A stretch of 45,212 nucleotides of DNA from Acidobacteriota bacterium (GTDB taxonomy: Bacteria; Acidobacteriota; Thermoanaerobaculia; UBA5066), in the NCBI GenBank assembly GCA_008363385.1, contig RHKY01000043.1:1-45212 (forward strand), in the 5' to 3' direction. A model generated the notes under the pieces. That model worked only from the letters and a program-made list of their open reading frames with translations, was not told the origin of the DNA and did not search any database. Position numbers and translations under genes: made by a program. How positions within the stretch are numbered: position 1 is the stretch's first letter; each line of letters opens with the position of its first letter. Positions 1 to 12,405 of the stretch are shown piece by piece.

Positions 1-191
1 CCTTCTGCGTCACCTTCTTGCTCGCAACTCGATGGTACGCAGAGAGTTCAGAACGATGCTTCGCTTTTCAGCGCTCCCCTACTGTGGTTTCCCGGCTGAA
101 GGGCGAACGCGTCCAGGGCGGCCGTCGGCCGGCCGCGCCCCGTTCGGCGTCTGCGATCCCGCCCCGACCCCGGCCGCCACCGGGCCGGCCG
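1..191. other. Left-edge non-coding stretch, nothing recognised
   Basis: This stretch lies downstream of the minus-strand cysteine-cluster gene. I find no convincing reading frame, tRNA or rRNA in it. The first ~100 bases are less GC-rich than the rest of the window. A GC-rich inverted repeat near 119-137 (GCGGCC...GGCCGC) could terminate the minus-strand gene, but it lacks a T-tract. Confidence 0.3.
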
Positions 192-842
192 TCAGCTCCC
201 GGCGAGGGGCGCGAAGGCGGTCCCGAGGACGACGTGGGCTAGGGTGGTCTCGAGGGTCGGGTCGATCCCGTGCTGCCGCGTGGCGGAGGAAAGCGCCTCG
301 TCCTCGCGCTCCAGGACGGCCAGGTCGACCCCGGTCGCAAGCTGGCGCTCCGCGGGCGCCCCGACGAGGTTGAGGGTGCAGGGCGGGTGGACGAGCTCCT
401 CCTGACGCCGCCACGCCAGGCCGTAGGTCCGGCAGGTGAGCGGGCGCGCCTCGTAGATCCGGCATCGTCCCGTCGGCAGCTCGAGCATGGGGCAGGCCCG
501 GTCGGCCACCACCTCGAAGTACCGGTCGTCGGCCTCCTCCGTCCGGTCCGGGTCGAGGATCCCTGCGACCGGGTCCCCGGGGAACGAACCCGCCGTCTCC
601 GCGACGATGCGCCGGGACCGGGAGACGATCTCCTCCCGCTCGGGGGCGTCCAGCCGTTCGAGCGCCGCGCGGACGAGGAGCGCCTCCGGGGCGGAGATCT
701 CGAAGAGCCCCAGGCAGCACCCGAAGCAGCCGGGCCGGCAGGCCAGCTCGCCGGGCCGCGTCCGCGCCGAGGCGTCGGCCCAGAGACCATCCGCCCGCGT
801 GAACGAGAAAGTCAATCGTTCGAGTGTTTTGTCTAGCGACAT
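192..842 (-). CDS. YkgJ-family cysteine cluster protein
   Basis: A 216-residue protein of the YkgJ / CxxCxxCC family (putative zinc- or iron-binding). Eight conserved cysteines are visible: a CxxxCxxCC cluster near residues 35-43, then single cysteines in ACPMLE, GRCRIYEARPLTC and PPCTLN. The R-P-L-T-C-R-T-Y-G stretch is typical of the family, which is annotated as Fe/S- or Zn-chelating; its biochemical role is mostly unknown. I chose the ATG at 842 because family homology begins there and AGGA lies 8-11 nt upstream. An in-frame extension to 1034 would run across the promoter region and is low-complexity. The gene is divergent from the ATP synthase operon with 206 bp between them. Confidence 0.85.
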   Translation of the reverse strand: MSLDKTLERLTFSFTRADGLWADASARTRPGELACRPGCFGCCLGLFEISAPEALLVRAALERLDAPEREEIVSRSRRIVAETAGSFPGDPVAGILDPDRTEEADDRYFEVVADRACPMLELPTGRCRIYEARPLTCRTYGLAWRRQEELVHPPCTLNLVGAPAERQLATGVDLAVLEREDEALSSATRQHGIDPTLETTLAHVVLGTAFAPLAGS

Positions 843-862
843 CGTCTCATCCTGGCCCCGGC

Positions 863-868
863 ATTGTA
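863..868 (-). promoter_or_regulatory. -10-like box for the cysteine-cluster gene
   Basis: On the minus strand this reads TACAAT, a near-consensus -10 hexamer. It ends 20 nt before the ATG at 842, so transcription would start about 13 nt upstream of the start codon. It stands out in otherwise GC-rich DNA. The assignment is by pattern only. Confidence 0.4.
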
Positions 869-897
869 CGGGCGCTCCCGCTTCCCGCGCATCCCCC

Positions 898-952
898 GCA
901 AGCCGTTGCGCAAGCCGTTGCGATTGACCGGGGCCTGGCTCTGTGTCATAAC
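898..952 (+). promoter_or_regulatory. Putative promoter of the ATP synthase operon with a 12-nt tandem repeat
   Basis: TTGACC at 924-929 and CATAAC at 947-952 are separated by exactly 17 nt, a good fit to a housekeeping sigma-70-type promoter (5/6 and 4/6 matches). Directly upstream, at 898-921, a 12-nt unit GCAAGCCGTTGC occurs twice in tandem, which could be a regulator site. The predicted transcript would have a leader of about 90 nt before the first ATP synthase gene. Confidence 0.45.
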
Positions 953-1048
953 GCGCCGGCCCGCGGCGGACCCCCCTCCGGCTCCCCGGCCAGACCGACG
1001 ACCGGCTCCCGCCCGACCTGGGGCCCGCCGACACGACCGGACGGACCG

Positions 1049-1477
1049 ATGCAGCTGCCCGACCTCTCGCTTCTCCTCGTGATGGCCGTCTTCTGGGCCA
1101 CGTACGCGGTCCTTCGGCGCTTCGTCTTCAAGCCCCTCGGCGCGATCCTCGAGGAGCGGGAGACGACGCTGGAGACCGCCGCCGCCGCGCTCGCCTCCTC
1201 CGTCGAGAAGGAGCGCGAGGCGCTCGCCCGCGTCGACGCCGAGCTGACGAGGGCCCGTCGCGAGGCGATGGCCCACCGCGAGGCCCGGCGGCAGGAGGCC
1301 GCTCGCGGGCGGCAGACGCTCCTCGACGAGGCGCGGGAGAGGACGCGCGCCGGCCTGGCGGAAGCGCAGGCCGCTCTCGACGCGGACCTCGCCTCAGCGC
1401 GGGCCGAGCTGACGCGGGACGCCCGCGCGCTGGCCGGGGAGATCGCCTCGGCCGCGCTGGGCCGGAGGCTGGCGTGA
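1049..1477 (+). CDS. atpF: ATP synthase F0 subunit b' (first of two b-type subunits)
   Basis: A 142-residue peripheral-stalk subunit of F-type ATP synthase. It has one N-terminal membrane helix (about residues 4-22), then F-K-P-L-G and a long charged, alanine/glutamate/arginine-rich helix that would form the stator coiled coil. There is no cleavable signal. It is the first gene of the operon and its TGA overlaps the GTG of the second b-type gene by 4 bp. Two different b-type genes in tandem imply a b/b' heterodimer, as known from cyanobacteria and many alphaproteobacteria. Which of the two is 'b' and which 'b prime' cannot be settled by reading alone. The ATG at 1049 was chosen because the membrane helix starts immediately after it. 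Confidence 0.85.
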   Translation: MQLPDLSLLLVMAVFWATYAVLRRFVFKPLGAILEERETTLETAAAALASSVEKEREALARVDAELTRARREAMAHREARRQEAARGRQTLLDEARERTRAGLAEAQAALDADLASARAELTRDARALAGEIASAALGRRLA

Positions 1478-2061
1478 GGGGGGCCGTCGCCCTCCTCCTC
1501 GCCGCGGCCCCCGCGCTGGCCGGAGGCGGCGAGGAGGCCGGCCACGCCGCGACGTGGCTCGGCGTGCCGCTGCCCGTCTGGCAGGGGCTGAACCTCGTCG
1601 TCTTCCTCGGCCTCCTCGTCCACTTCCTGAGGAAGCCCCTCGCCCGTTTCTTCTCCGACCGACGGAAGGAGATCGAGGCGAGCCTGCGCAAGGCCGAGGA
1701 GGACCGGGCCCGGGCCGAGGAGACGGCCCGCGCTCTCGCCGAGCGCCTCGCGCGGCTGGAGGAGGAGCTGGCCCAGATCGAGAGCCGGGCCCGCGCGGAG
1801 GCGGAGGCCGAGCACGCGGCGCTCCTCCTCGAGGCGCGCCGGGAGGCCGAGCGGGTCGTCGAGCGCGCGCGCACCGAGGCCGACAGCCGCCTGCGGGCGG
1901 CCCGGAACGAGCTGACCGTCTGGGCCGCGGACCTCGCCGTCAAGCTGGCGCACGAGATCCTCGCCCGCGACGTCACGCCCGAGGACCAGAAGCGGCTCGT
2001 GGACGAGGGGCTGGCCGCCCTCGCCGCGACGGCCGAGCCGGGGAACCGGCCGGCCTCCTGA
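1474..2061 (+). CDS. atpF: ATP synthase F0 subunit b (second b-type subunit)
   Basis: A 195-residue b-type stator subunit with a GTG start inside the preceding stop (GTGA overlap). The first ~16 residues form a hydrophobic signal-like segment ending ALAGG. A second hydrophobic helix (about residues 36-52) is followed by R-K-P-L-A-R-F-F and a long charged coiled coil. The C-terminal part (AVKLAHEILARDVTPEDQ) resembles the region of b that contacts delta. Predicted signal peptides on b subunits are known from some phyla; here only this copy has one. It stands 8 bp ahead of atpH. Confidence 0.87.
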   Translation: MRGAVALLLAAAPALAGGGEEAGHAATWLGVPLPVWQGLNLVVFLGLLVHFLRKPLARFFSDRRKEIEASLRKAEEDRARAEETARALAERLARLEEELAQIESRARAEAEAEHAALLLEARREAERVVERARTEADSRLRAARNELTVWAADLAVKLAHEILARDVTPEDQKRLVDEGLAALAATAEPGNRPAS

Positions 2062-2069
2062 GGAGCGAG

Positions 2070-2624
2070 ATGGCAGCGTCGTTCACGAAGCCGTACGTCG
2101 ACGCCCTGCGCGCGGTCGGCGGGACCGCGGAGGCCGTGGAGGCGCTCCTGCCGCCCCTGGCCGGCTTCTCCGACCTCCTCCGCGGGAGCGAGGAGCTCCG
2201 CGACACCCTGACCGACCCGGCCGTCGAGCGGGGCCGGCGCCGGGCGGTCCTGTCGGCCGTGGCCGAGCGGGCCGGCGTGCCGCCCCTGGCGCGGCGCCTC
2301 CTCGAGGTCCTCCTCGCCAACCGCCGGATCCTGCGGCTGGACGAGGTCCTCGCGGCCTTGCGCCGCCGGCTCGACGACGAGCGGCGGCTCGTGGGGGCCA
2401 CGGTGACCTCGGCCGCCCCGCTCCCGGACGACGTCCGCGCCGCCCTGGAGCGGACCCTCGCCGAAAGGACGCAGCGCAGCGTCCGGCTCGCGGCCCAGGT
2501 CGACCCGGGCCTCCTCGGAGGCTTCGTCGTCCGGATCGGGAGCGAGGTCTGGGACGCCTCGCTGTCGCACCGGCTCCGGAAGGCCAGACAAACGCTGCTC
2601 GCCGCCGCCGGCGGCGGCCACTGA
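2070..2624 (+). CDS. atpH: ATP synthase F1 subunit delta
   Basis: A 184-residue delta (OSCP-like) subunit, which joins the top of F1 to the peripheral stalk. The start [13 protein letters not shown] matches the family N-terminus (A-x-x-Y-A-x-A-L), and the C-terminal domain carries the typical [10 protein letters not shown] sequence near residues 150-160. A GAGGAG ribosome-binding sequence precedes the ATG. The length is normal for the family. It lies between b and alpha as in most operons. Confidence 0.93.
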   Translation: MAASFTKPYVDALRAVGGTAEAVEALLPPLAGFSDLLRGSEELRDTLTDPAVERGRRRAVLSAVAERAGVPPLARRLLEVLLANRRILRLDEVLAALRRRLDDERRLVGATVTSAAPLPDDVRAALERTLAERTQRSVRLAAQVDPGLLGGFVVRIGSEVWDASLSHRLRKARQTLLAAAGGGH

Positions 2625-2652
2625 AACGGCGGAAAGCGCGGAAAGAGCGAAC

Positions 2653-4221
<1,569 letters not shown>

Positions 4222-4249
4222 GGGGCGGCGGGGGAGACCCGGGGAGCCC

Positions 4250-6590
<2,341 letters not shown>

Positions 6591-6601
6591 GACGGGCGGG
6601 C

Positions 6602-7027
6602 GTGGAGCCGGGACAGCTGACCCTGACGGTGGTCACCCCCGAGCGCGCGGTCGTGGAGGGGGTCGCCTGCGACTCCGTACGCCTCCCGACGGAGCGCGGG
6701 GAGATCGGCATCCTGCCGGGGCACACGCCGCTCGTGGCGCTCCTGGGGGTCGGCGTCGTGACCTGGAAGGACGGCAAGACGCAGGGATCCGTCGCCGTGC
6801 GGAACGGGTTCGTCGAGGTCGGCTCCGACGCGGTCCGCGTCCTCGCCGACCTGGCCGCCTCGCCCGAGACGGTCGACGCCTCCGCGGCCGCCGCCGAGCG
6901 GGGCGACGCCGAGCGGCGCCGCGGCCAGGTCGTCGGCGACGAGCAGCTGGACGCCGTCAACGAGGACGCCGTCTGGGCCGAGTCCCGCCTCGCGCTCGTC
7001 TCCTCGGCTCCCCCGCGGAGCCGGTAG
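6602..7027 (+). CDS. atpC: ATP synthase F1 subunit epsilon
   Basis: A 141-residue epsilon subunit with a GTG start. The N-terminal beta-sandwich includes TLTVVTPERAVVEG and the family motif T-E-R-G-E-I-G-I-L-P-G-H-T-P-L. A shorter C-terminal helical segment follows. It ends the operon, with 121 bp before the next gene. Downstream GC-rich sequence around 7036-7050 could form only a 5-bp hairpin, so no clear terminator is seen. Confidence 0.93.
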   Translation: MEPGQLTLTVVTPERAVVEGVACDSVRLPTERGEIGILPGHTPLVALLGVGVVTWKDGKTQGSVAVRNGFVEVGSDAVRVLADLAASPETVDASAAAAERGDAERRRGQVVGDEQLDAVNEDAVWAESRLALVSSAPPRSR

Positions 7028-7135
7028 CGGCAGCGCGGGGCTCCGCCCCGGCCGGGCGCGGAGGCGGCCGGGAGCGCGCCGGGCGCCGCCGTCCCGGCGG
7101 ACCCCGGCGGAATCGGGGCCCGCGGGTCGCCGGTC

Positions 7136-7141
7136 TATCAT
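7136..7141 (+). promoter_or_regulatory. -10-like box (TATCAT) directly before the bacillithiol operon
   Basis: TATCAT ends 7 nt before the GTG at 7149. That spacing would place the transcription start at or next to the start codon, giving a leaderless mRNA. No ribosome-binding sequence is visible upstream of the GTG, which agrees with this. Confidence 0.45.
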
Positions 7142-7148
7142 CCGCGCC

Positions 7149-7922
7149 GTGCCCGAGTCGCCGGAGCGGGATCCCTGGTACGCGAGCTGGTTCGGCGAGG
7201 CGTACCTCGCCCTCTACCCGCACCGCGACGACTACGAGGCGCTGCGGCAGGCGGAGTGGGCCTTCTCGCTGCTGGGCCCGTACGCGCGCCGCGGCACGGT
7301 CGGCTTCCTGGACCTGGCCTGCGGGACCGGCCGGCACGCCGTGGAGCTGCGAGGGGAGGGTGGCGTCGTCGGCCTCGACCTCTCGCTGCCGCTCCTCGTC
7401 GAGGCCCGCGCCCGGGGGATCCTCCCCCGCCCGGGCTACCTCCGGGGCGACATGCGGAGGCTCCCGTTCCGGCCCGGCACCTTCGGCGCGGTCGTCAACT
7501 TCTTCACCTCCTTCGGGTACTTCGACGACCCCGCCGAGGACGAGACCGTCCTGCGCGAGGTCCGGCGCACCCTGACGCCCGGCGGCGTCTTCCTCTCGGA
7601 CCTCTTCAACGCCGAGCGGGTCCTCTCCACCCTCGTCTCCCAGGAGGAGAAGACGGTCGCCGGCGAGCGCGTCTCCATACGGCGCTCGTACGACCCGGCG
7701 TCGCGGCGGCTGACGAAGGAGATCACCATGGGGAGCCGGCCCCCTCTCCGGGCCTTCCGCGAGAAGGTGCGGGTCTACCTGGAGCCCGAGCTCAAGGCCC
7801 TGCACGAGCGGAACGGCTTCGACGTCCTCGAGACGTTCGGCGACTTCGACGGCTCCGCGTTCTCGCCGCGGAGGTCTCCGCGGCTGATCCTCCTGGCGCG
7901 CGCCCGCACGGGGGGGGCGTGA
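7149..7922 (+). CDS. SAM-dependent methyltransferase, candidate bacillithiol N-methyltransferase
   Basis: A 257-residue class I methyltransferase. Motif I LDLACGTG is at 54-61. The acidic end of motif II is in VVGLDLS, motif III-like GDMRRLPF follows, and a post-motif region runs through EVRRTLTPGGVFLSDLF. The GTG start has no ribosome-binding sequence but a -10-like box just before it. The gene overlaps bshC by 4 bp (GTGA) and heads the bsh operon. In green sulfur bacteria a SAM methyltransferase, NmbA, converts bacillithiol to N-methyl-bacillithiol; the tight coupling makes the same role plausible here. The family fold alone does not show the substrate, and a different small-molecule target is possible. 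Confidence 0.8.
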   Translation: MPESPERDPWYASWFGEAYLALYPHRDDYEALRQAEWAFSLLGPYARRGTVGFLDLACGTGRHAVELRGEGGVVGLDLSLPLLVEARARGILPRPGYLRGDMRRLPFRPGTFGAVVNFFTSFGYFDDPAEDETVLREVRRTLTPGGVFLSDLFNAERVLSTLVSQEEKTVAGERVSIRRSYDPASRRLTKEITMGSRPPLRAFREKVRVYLEPELKALHERNGFDVLETFGDFDGSAFSPRRSPRLILLARARTGGA

Positions 7923-9514
7923 CGGGCACCCGCCCCCGGGCCCCCGAGCGCGTCCTTCCGGAGCGGGTGCCGGGGCTGAACGCCCTGGCCGCCGGGCTCT
8001 CCTCCGGCGCCCCCGACGTCGCGCGGTTCCTCCCGGACCCGCCGACCCTCGCCGCGGTCTCCGCCCGCGCGACGCACGTCCGAGAGCGGTTCCGCCTCGC
8101 GCCCCGCCCCGGGGCCGCGCCCGAGCACGCCGACCTCGCCGACGGGCGCGCCGTGGCCGTCGTCGCCGGGCAGCAGGTGGGCGCGCTGACCGGGCCCCTC
8201 CTCACCCTGGTGAAGGCCGCCGCGGCGATCGGCCTGGCCCGGGACCTCTCCCGGGACGTCCCGGCGGCGCCGCTCTTCTGGTGCGCCGGCGAGGACCACG
8301 ACCTCGTGGAGGTCTCGCGGCTCCCCCTCCCGTCGCCGGGAGGCCCGCGGGACGCCGGACCGGACGCCGGTCCGCTCCTGGGGAACCGGAAGCCGGTCGG
8401 GGCCCTGCCGGTCGGCGTCGACCTGGAGTTCGCCGCCCAGCTCCTCGGCGAGGGGGCCGGCGCGCCCGAGTGCCCTCTCGACGTCGAGACCCTCCTCGCC
8501 CTGAGCCGCGGGCGGAGCTATCACGAGGCCTTCGTCGCCTCGATGCGCTGGCTCCTGCCGGACCCTCAGCTGCGGTTCACGGACGCGGCCCGGCGGGAGG
8601 ACAAGCCGGCGCTCGTGCCGCTCGCGGTCCGCCTCGTGCGCGAGCGCCAGGCCGTCCGGAGGCTCCTCGAGGAGCGGGCCGAGGCCCTCGTGGCGGCGGG
8701 CCACCGGCTGCAGGTCACCACCGAGCCGCGGGCGCTGCCCCTCTTCGCGATCCTCGGCGGCGAGCGGCTCCTCCTCCGCGAGGAGGGCGGGCGCCTCGCC
8801 CTGAAGGGGGGGCCGGAGGGGGAGACGTTCGATCCCGAGGAGGTCGTCGCCCGGTTCGAGTCGGGCGAGTGGCTCCCCTCCTTCTCGGCCCTGACCCGGC
8901 CGCTCGCCGCCTCGGTCCTCTTCCCGGTGGCCGCCGCGATCCTGGGGCCGGCCGAGATCGCCTACTGGGCTCAGTCCCACCCGCTCTTCGGCTGGGCGGG
9001 AATCCTCCCCCCTGTCCTCCTCCCCCGTCCGATGGCCGCCTTCGTCGACCCGACCTCGGCGAGCCTCCTCGACCGGTCGGGGCTGACCCTCGAGGCGCTC
9101 CTGCAGGGCCGCGAGGAGGTCCTGAGGAGCCACGGCTCGGGGCGTGCCGGGGGGATCCTCTCCGCCCTGGAGCGGCTGCGGGCCGACAACGCGCGGGAGC
9201 TGGACGCCCTGCGCGAGCCCCTCCTGGAGGTCGACCCGACGCTCGCGAGGCCGCTCCAGGCCACGCGCCAGAACCTGGACTTCGCCCTGTCGAAGCTCCT
9301 CGAGAAGGCCTCGGCCGCCGCGGGACGGGCCGACGAGACGTTCGCGCGCCAGGTCGACCGGCTCCTCCTCTCGCTCCTCCCCGGCGGCCAGCTCGCCGAG
9401 CGCGTCTACGGGCCGCTCCCCTACCTGGCCCGGTACGGGCGGGAGGGCCTCGTCGGGGCGCTCCTCTCGCAGCTCGACTGGAGCCTCCCGGGGGTCCAGG
9501 AGGTCCGGCTGTGA
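7919..9514 (+). CDS. bshC: Bacillithiol biosynthesis cysteine-adding enzyme BshC
   Basis: A 531-residue protein, close to the usual ~540. BshC adds cysteine to glucosaminyl-malate, the last step of bacillithiol synthesis in the cytosol. Family signatures are VAVVAGQQVGALTGPLLTLVKA, FWCAGEDHDLVEV (the GEDHD motif), a central Rossmann-like core ending FPVAAAILGPAEIAYWAQ, and a C-terminal coiled coil with RQNLDFALSKLLEK. The start is GTG within the methyltransferase stop, and its own stop overlaps bshB. The next two genes supply the earlier steps, so the pathway is complete. Confidence 0.95.
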   Translation: MTGTRPRAPERVLPERVPGLNALAAGLSSGAPDVARFLPDPPTLAAVSARATHVRERFRLAPRPGAAPEHADLADGRAVAVVAGQQVGALTGPLLTLVKAAAAIGLARDLSRDVPAAPLFWCAGEDHDLVEVSRLPLPSPGGPRDAGPDAGPLLGNRKPVGALPVGVDLEFAAQLLGEGAGAPECPLDVETLLALSRGRSYHEAFVASMRWLLPDPQLRFTDAARREDKPALVPLAVRLVRERQAVRRLLEERAEALVAAGHRLQVTTEPRALPLFAILGGERLLLREEGGRLALKGGPEGETFDPEEVVARFESGEWLPSFSALTRPLAASVLFPVAAAILGPAEIAYWAQSHPLFGWAGILPPVLLPRPMAAFVDPTSASLLDRSGLTLEALLQGREEVLRSHGSGRAGGILSALERLRADNARELDALREPLLEVDPTLARPLQATRQNLDFALSKLLEKASAAAGRADETFARQVDRLLLSLLPGGQLAERVYGPLPYLARYGREGLVGALLSQLDWSLPGVQEVRL

Positions 9515-10281
9515 GCCGGGAGGGGACCGAGACGGTCGAGGTCCTGGCCGTCGGCGCCCACCCCGACGACGTGGAGCTGGGCTGCGGGGGGACGCTCGCC
9601 ACCCTCGTCGCCCGCGGGCAGCGGGTGGGGATCCTCGACCTGACGCGGGGGGAGATGGGGACGCGAGGGACGCCCGAGGGGCGCGCCGCCGAGGCCGCCG
9701 AGGCCGCCCGCATCCTCGGCGCCCGGTTCCGCGAGACGCTCGACCTCGGAGACGGGGGGCTCCGGACGGACCGGGAGGCGGAGCTCGCCGTGGTGGAGGT
9801 GGTGAGGCGCCGCCGCCCGCGCCTCGTCCTGGCCCCGCTCCCGTCGGACCGTCACCCCGACCACGTCCGGGCCGGGAAGCTCGCGACCGACGCGGCCTTC
9901 TACGCCGGCCTGAGGGCGCTCGTCACCGGGCTGCCGGCTCACCGCCCGCAGCAGGTCGTCTACTACCCGTCCACGTTCGTCGCCGAGCTCTCCTTCCTCG
10001 TCGACGTGTCGGCGGCCTTCGAGACGAAGCTGGCCGCCGTCCGGGCCTTCCGGAGCCAGTTCCACGACCCCGCCTCCACGGAGCCCGAGACGTTCATCTC
10101 CTCGCGGGCGTTCCTGGACGGCGTCGTGGGGCGGGCCCAGGCCTTCGGGCGCCTCTCGAACGTGGCGTACGCCGAGGGGTTCGTGGCCCTCCGGCCCCCC
10201 AGCCTCGCCGACCCGCTGGGCGCCTTCGAGGGCTACGAGCCGGGGTTCCCGGCGGCCCAGGATGGGGAGTCCCCCGGATGA
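9511..10281 (+). CDS. bshB1: Bacillithiol biosynthesis deacetylase BshB1 (PIG-L/LmbE family)
   Basis: A 256-residue zinc-dependent deacetylase that removes acetate from N-acetylglucosaminyl-malate. The metal-binding A-H-P-D-D motif is at 16-20 (His17, Asp20) and the second motif HPDH at 115-118 supplies the third ligand. GTRGT and R-S-Q-F-H further on also fit the BshB1 subgroup. The GTG start overlaps the bshC stop and its TGA overlaps the bshA ATG by 4 bp. About 20 extra C-terminal residues (after FVALRPPS) look unstructured. Confidence 0.94.
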   Translation: MSREGTETVEVLAVGAHPDDVELGCGGTLATLVARGQRVGILDLTRGEMGTRGTPEGRAAEAAEAARILGARFRETLDLGDGGLRTDREAELAVVEVVRRRRPRLVLAPLPSDRHPDHVRAGKLATDAAFYAGLRALVTGLPAHRPQQVVYYPSTFVAELSFLVDVSAAFETKLAAVRAFRSQFHDPASTEPETFISSRAFLDGVVGRAQAFGRLSNVAYAEGFVALRPPSLADPLGAFEGYEPGFPAAQDGESPG

Positions 10282-11414
10282 GGATCGGGATCACCTGCTA
10301 CCCGACGTTCGGCGGGTCGGGCGTCGTGGCGACGGAGCTGGGGCACGAGCTGGCACGGCGGGGTCACGAGGTCCACTTCATCAGCTACGCGCTCCCCTCG
10401 CGCCTGAACGTCTTCGCCGAGCGGGTGACGTACCACGAGGTCTCGGTCCCGACCTACCCCCTCTTCCCGTACGCGCCGTACGACCTCGCGCTGGCGACGC
10501 GGATGACGGACGTGGCCCTCCACGAGGGGCTGGACCTGATGCACGTCCACTACGCGCTCCCGCACGCGATCTCGGCCCACCTGGCGCGCGAGATGCTGGC
10601 GCCGCACCCGCTGAAGGTGGTGACGACGCTCCACGGGACCGACATCACGATCGTGGGGCAGGACCGCTCCTACCTGCCGATCACGCGCTTCGGGATCGAG
10701 CGCTCCGACGCCGTGACGGCCGTCTCCGAGTACCTGCGGCGGGTCACGCAGGAGGTCTTCAGCCCGGGGACCGAGATCGACGTCATCCCCAACTTCGTCG
10801 ACCCCGACCGCTGGGTCCCGGACCCCACGCGCCGCGTCCGCGGCTGCTTCGCCCCGCCGGGAGGGAAGCTCCTCCTCCACGTCTCGAACTTCCGGCCGGT
10901 GAAGCGGGTCCTGGACGTCGTGGAGGTCTTCGACCGGATCCGCCGGCGGGTCGGAGCGGGGCTGCTGATGGTCGGAGACGGTCCGGACCGGCCCGCGGCC
11001 GAGGAGCGCTGCCGTTCCCTCGGCATCGCCGGGCTCGTCCACTTCCTCGGCAACACGCCCGCCGTCGAGGAGGTCATGCCTTCGGCCGACCTCTACCTCC
11101 TCCCGTCCAACGCCGAGTCGTTCGGCCTCTCGGCCCTCGAGGCCCAGGCCTGCGGCGTCCCGGTCCTGGGCTACCGCGTCGGCGGCCTTCCCGAGGTGGT
11201 GGAAGAGGGGGTCACGGGGCTCCTGGCCGAGGTCGGGGACGTGGAGGGGCTTGCCGAAGGGGGGGCGGCCCTCCTCGCCGACGCCGGCCGATACACAGCC
11301 GCCGCCTCGGCCGCCCGGGAGAGGGCCGTCCGGCTCTTCTCGGCGGACGCCCTCGTGGAGCGCTACGTCGCCCTGTACGAGCGGGTCCTCGGCCGGGGAG
11401 CCGTCGGGGGCTGA
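10278..11414 (+). CDS. bshA: N-acetyl-alpha-D-glucosaminyl L-malate synthase BshA
   Basis: A 378-residue GT4-family retaining glycosyltransferase that joins GlcNAc from UDP-GlcNAc to L-malate, the first bacillithiol step. The opening MRIGITCYPTFGGSGVVATE is characteristic. HVHYALPHA, TTLHGTDIT, the VSNFRPVKR phosphate-binding region and the E-x7-E motif in SNAESFGLSALEA are all present. The length matches characterised BshA (about 375). It is the last gene of the operon and ends 10 bp from the convergent deaminase gene. Confidence 0.96.
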   Translation: MRIGITCYPTFGGSGVVATELGHELARRGHEVHFISYALPSRLNVFAERVTYHEVSVPTYPLFPYAPYDLALATRMTDVALHEGLDLMHVHYALPHAISAHLAREMLAPHPLKVVTTLHGTDITIVGQDRSYLPITRFGIERSDAVTAVSEYLRRVTQEVFSPGTEIDVIPNFVDPDRWVPDPTRRVRGCFAPPGGKLLLHVSNFRPVKRVLDVVEVFDRIRRRVGAGLLMVGDGPDRPAAEERCRSLGIAGLVHFLGNTPAVEEVMPSADLYLLPSNAESFGLSALEAQACGVPVLGYRVGGLPEVVEEGVTGLLAEVGDVEGLAEGGAALLADAGRYTAAASAARERAVRLFSADALVERYVALYERVLGRGAVGG

Positions 11415-11424
11415 GGCCGTGGCG

Positions 11425-12405
11425 TCACGCCGGCGGAAGGGCCGCGGCCCGGCCGGTGCGAAGGAGCGCCCGGAGCTCGGCGTCGGTGGCGCCCTGACGG
11501 GCGAGCCGCGCGAACTCGGCCCGGAGCGTGGTCCCGAAGAGACCGGGGTCGTCCGTCCCGACGGAGACGCGGACGCCGGCCCGCGCCAGCGTCAGGGCGG
11601 GGTGCGGGACGCCGGGAGGAAGCGCCCCCGTCCGGAGGTTCGACGTCGGGCAGACGTCGAGGGTCACGCCGCCCCGCGCCAGGAGGCGGACGAGGGCCGG
11701 GTCGTCGGCGGCCCTGAAGCCGTGCGCGACGCGGACGGGCGCCAGCCAGCGGACCGCCTCGGCGACCGAGTCGGCCCCGCCCCACTCTCCCGCGTGGACG
11801 ACGGTGCCCAGGCCCATCCCCCGGGCCCGGGCGTAGACCCGCCGGAACTCCCGGGCCGGGACGGACAGCTCCTCGCCGCCGAGGCCGAAGCCCCGGGCGC
11901 GAGCCCACGGGTGGCGCCTCTGGAGGTCCAGGACGCGCTCGGCGGCTTCGGGGCCCCACTGCCGCACCGAGTCGAGGAGGACGGCCACCCGCCCGTGCCC
12001 GGCCCCCTCGTGGGCGGCGAAGACGTCCTCCAGGGCGTCGCGGACCGGCGGCCACGGAAGCCCGACCCGCTCGACGACGGCGGGAGAGACGTAGACCTCG
12101 GCGTACCCGATCCTCTCGCGCCGGAGCCGGGCCACGAGGTCCCGGGCGAGGAGGGCGTAGTCCGACGGGCTCGACAGGAGGCGGCAGACGGTCCGGTAGC
12201 ACCGGAAGAACTCCGAGGCGGACCCGGGGCGACGGAGGCTCCGGAACGGGTGCGGCCCCGGGAGGTCCGTCCCGGCCCCCTGGCGGGCCGCCAGGCGGAG
12301 GAAGGTCGCCTCCCGGATCGACCCCTCGAGATGGAGGTGCAGCTCGGCCTTCGGAAGGCGCCGGAACTCCCGGAAGAACGCCCGGTCCGGGAGGGGGAGG
12401 CTCAC
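11425..12405 (-). CDS. Adenosine deaminase family amidohydrolase
   Basis: A 326-residue metal-dependent purine deaminase family protein. Motifs in order are KAELHLHLEGS (metal-binding HxH), VVHAGEWGG, VRVAHGF, DVCPTSNLRTG and VSVGTDDPGLFG (metal-binding and catalytic aspartates). All the catalytic signature residues are visible. The substrate cannot be fixed: adenosine, adenine and 6-amino-6-deoxyfutalosine deaminases share these motifs. The GTG at 12405 is chosen because conserved sequence follows at once and a TACGAT box ends 8 nt before it. It is convergent with bshA (10-bp gap), and its 5' end may be overlapped by the divergent RDD gene. Confidence 0.85.
   Translation of the reverse strand: MSLPLPDRAFFREFRRLPKAELHLHLEGSIREATFLRLAARQGAGTDLPGPHPFRSLRRPGSASEFFRCYRTVCRLLSSPSDYALLARDLVARLRRERIGYAEVYVSPAVVERVGLPWPPVRDALEDVFAAHEGAGHGRVAVLLDSVRQWGPEAAERVLDLQRRHPWARARGFGLGGEELSVPAREFRRVYARARGMGLGTVVHAGEWGGADSVAEAVRWLAPVRVAHGFRAADDPALVRLLARGGVTLDVCPTSNLRTGALPPGVPHPALTLARAGVRVSVGTDDPGLFGTTLRAEFARLARQGATDAELRALLRTGRAAALPPA

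Noticed and set aside
843-1034. Upstream extension of the cysteine-cluster protein to 1034
   Set aside because: The added 64 residues are low-complexity and would run across the ATP operon promoter and the TACAAT box.
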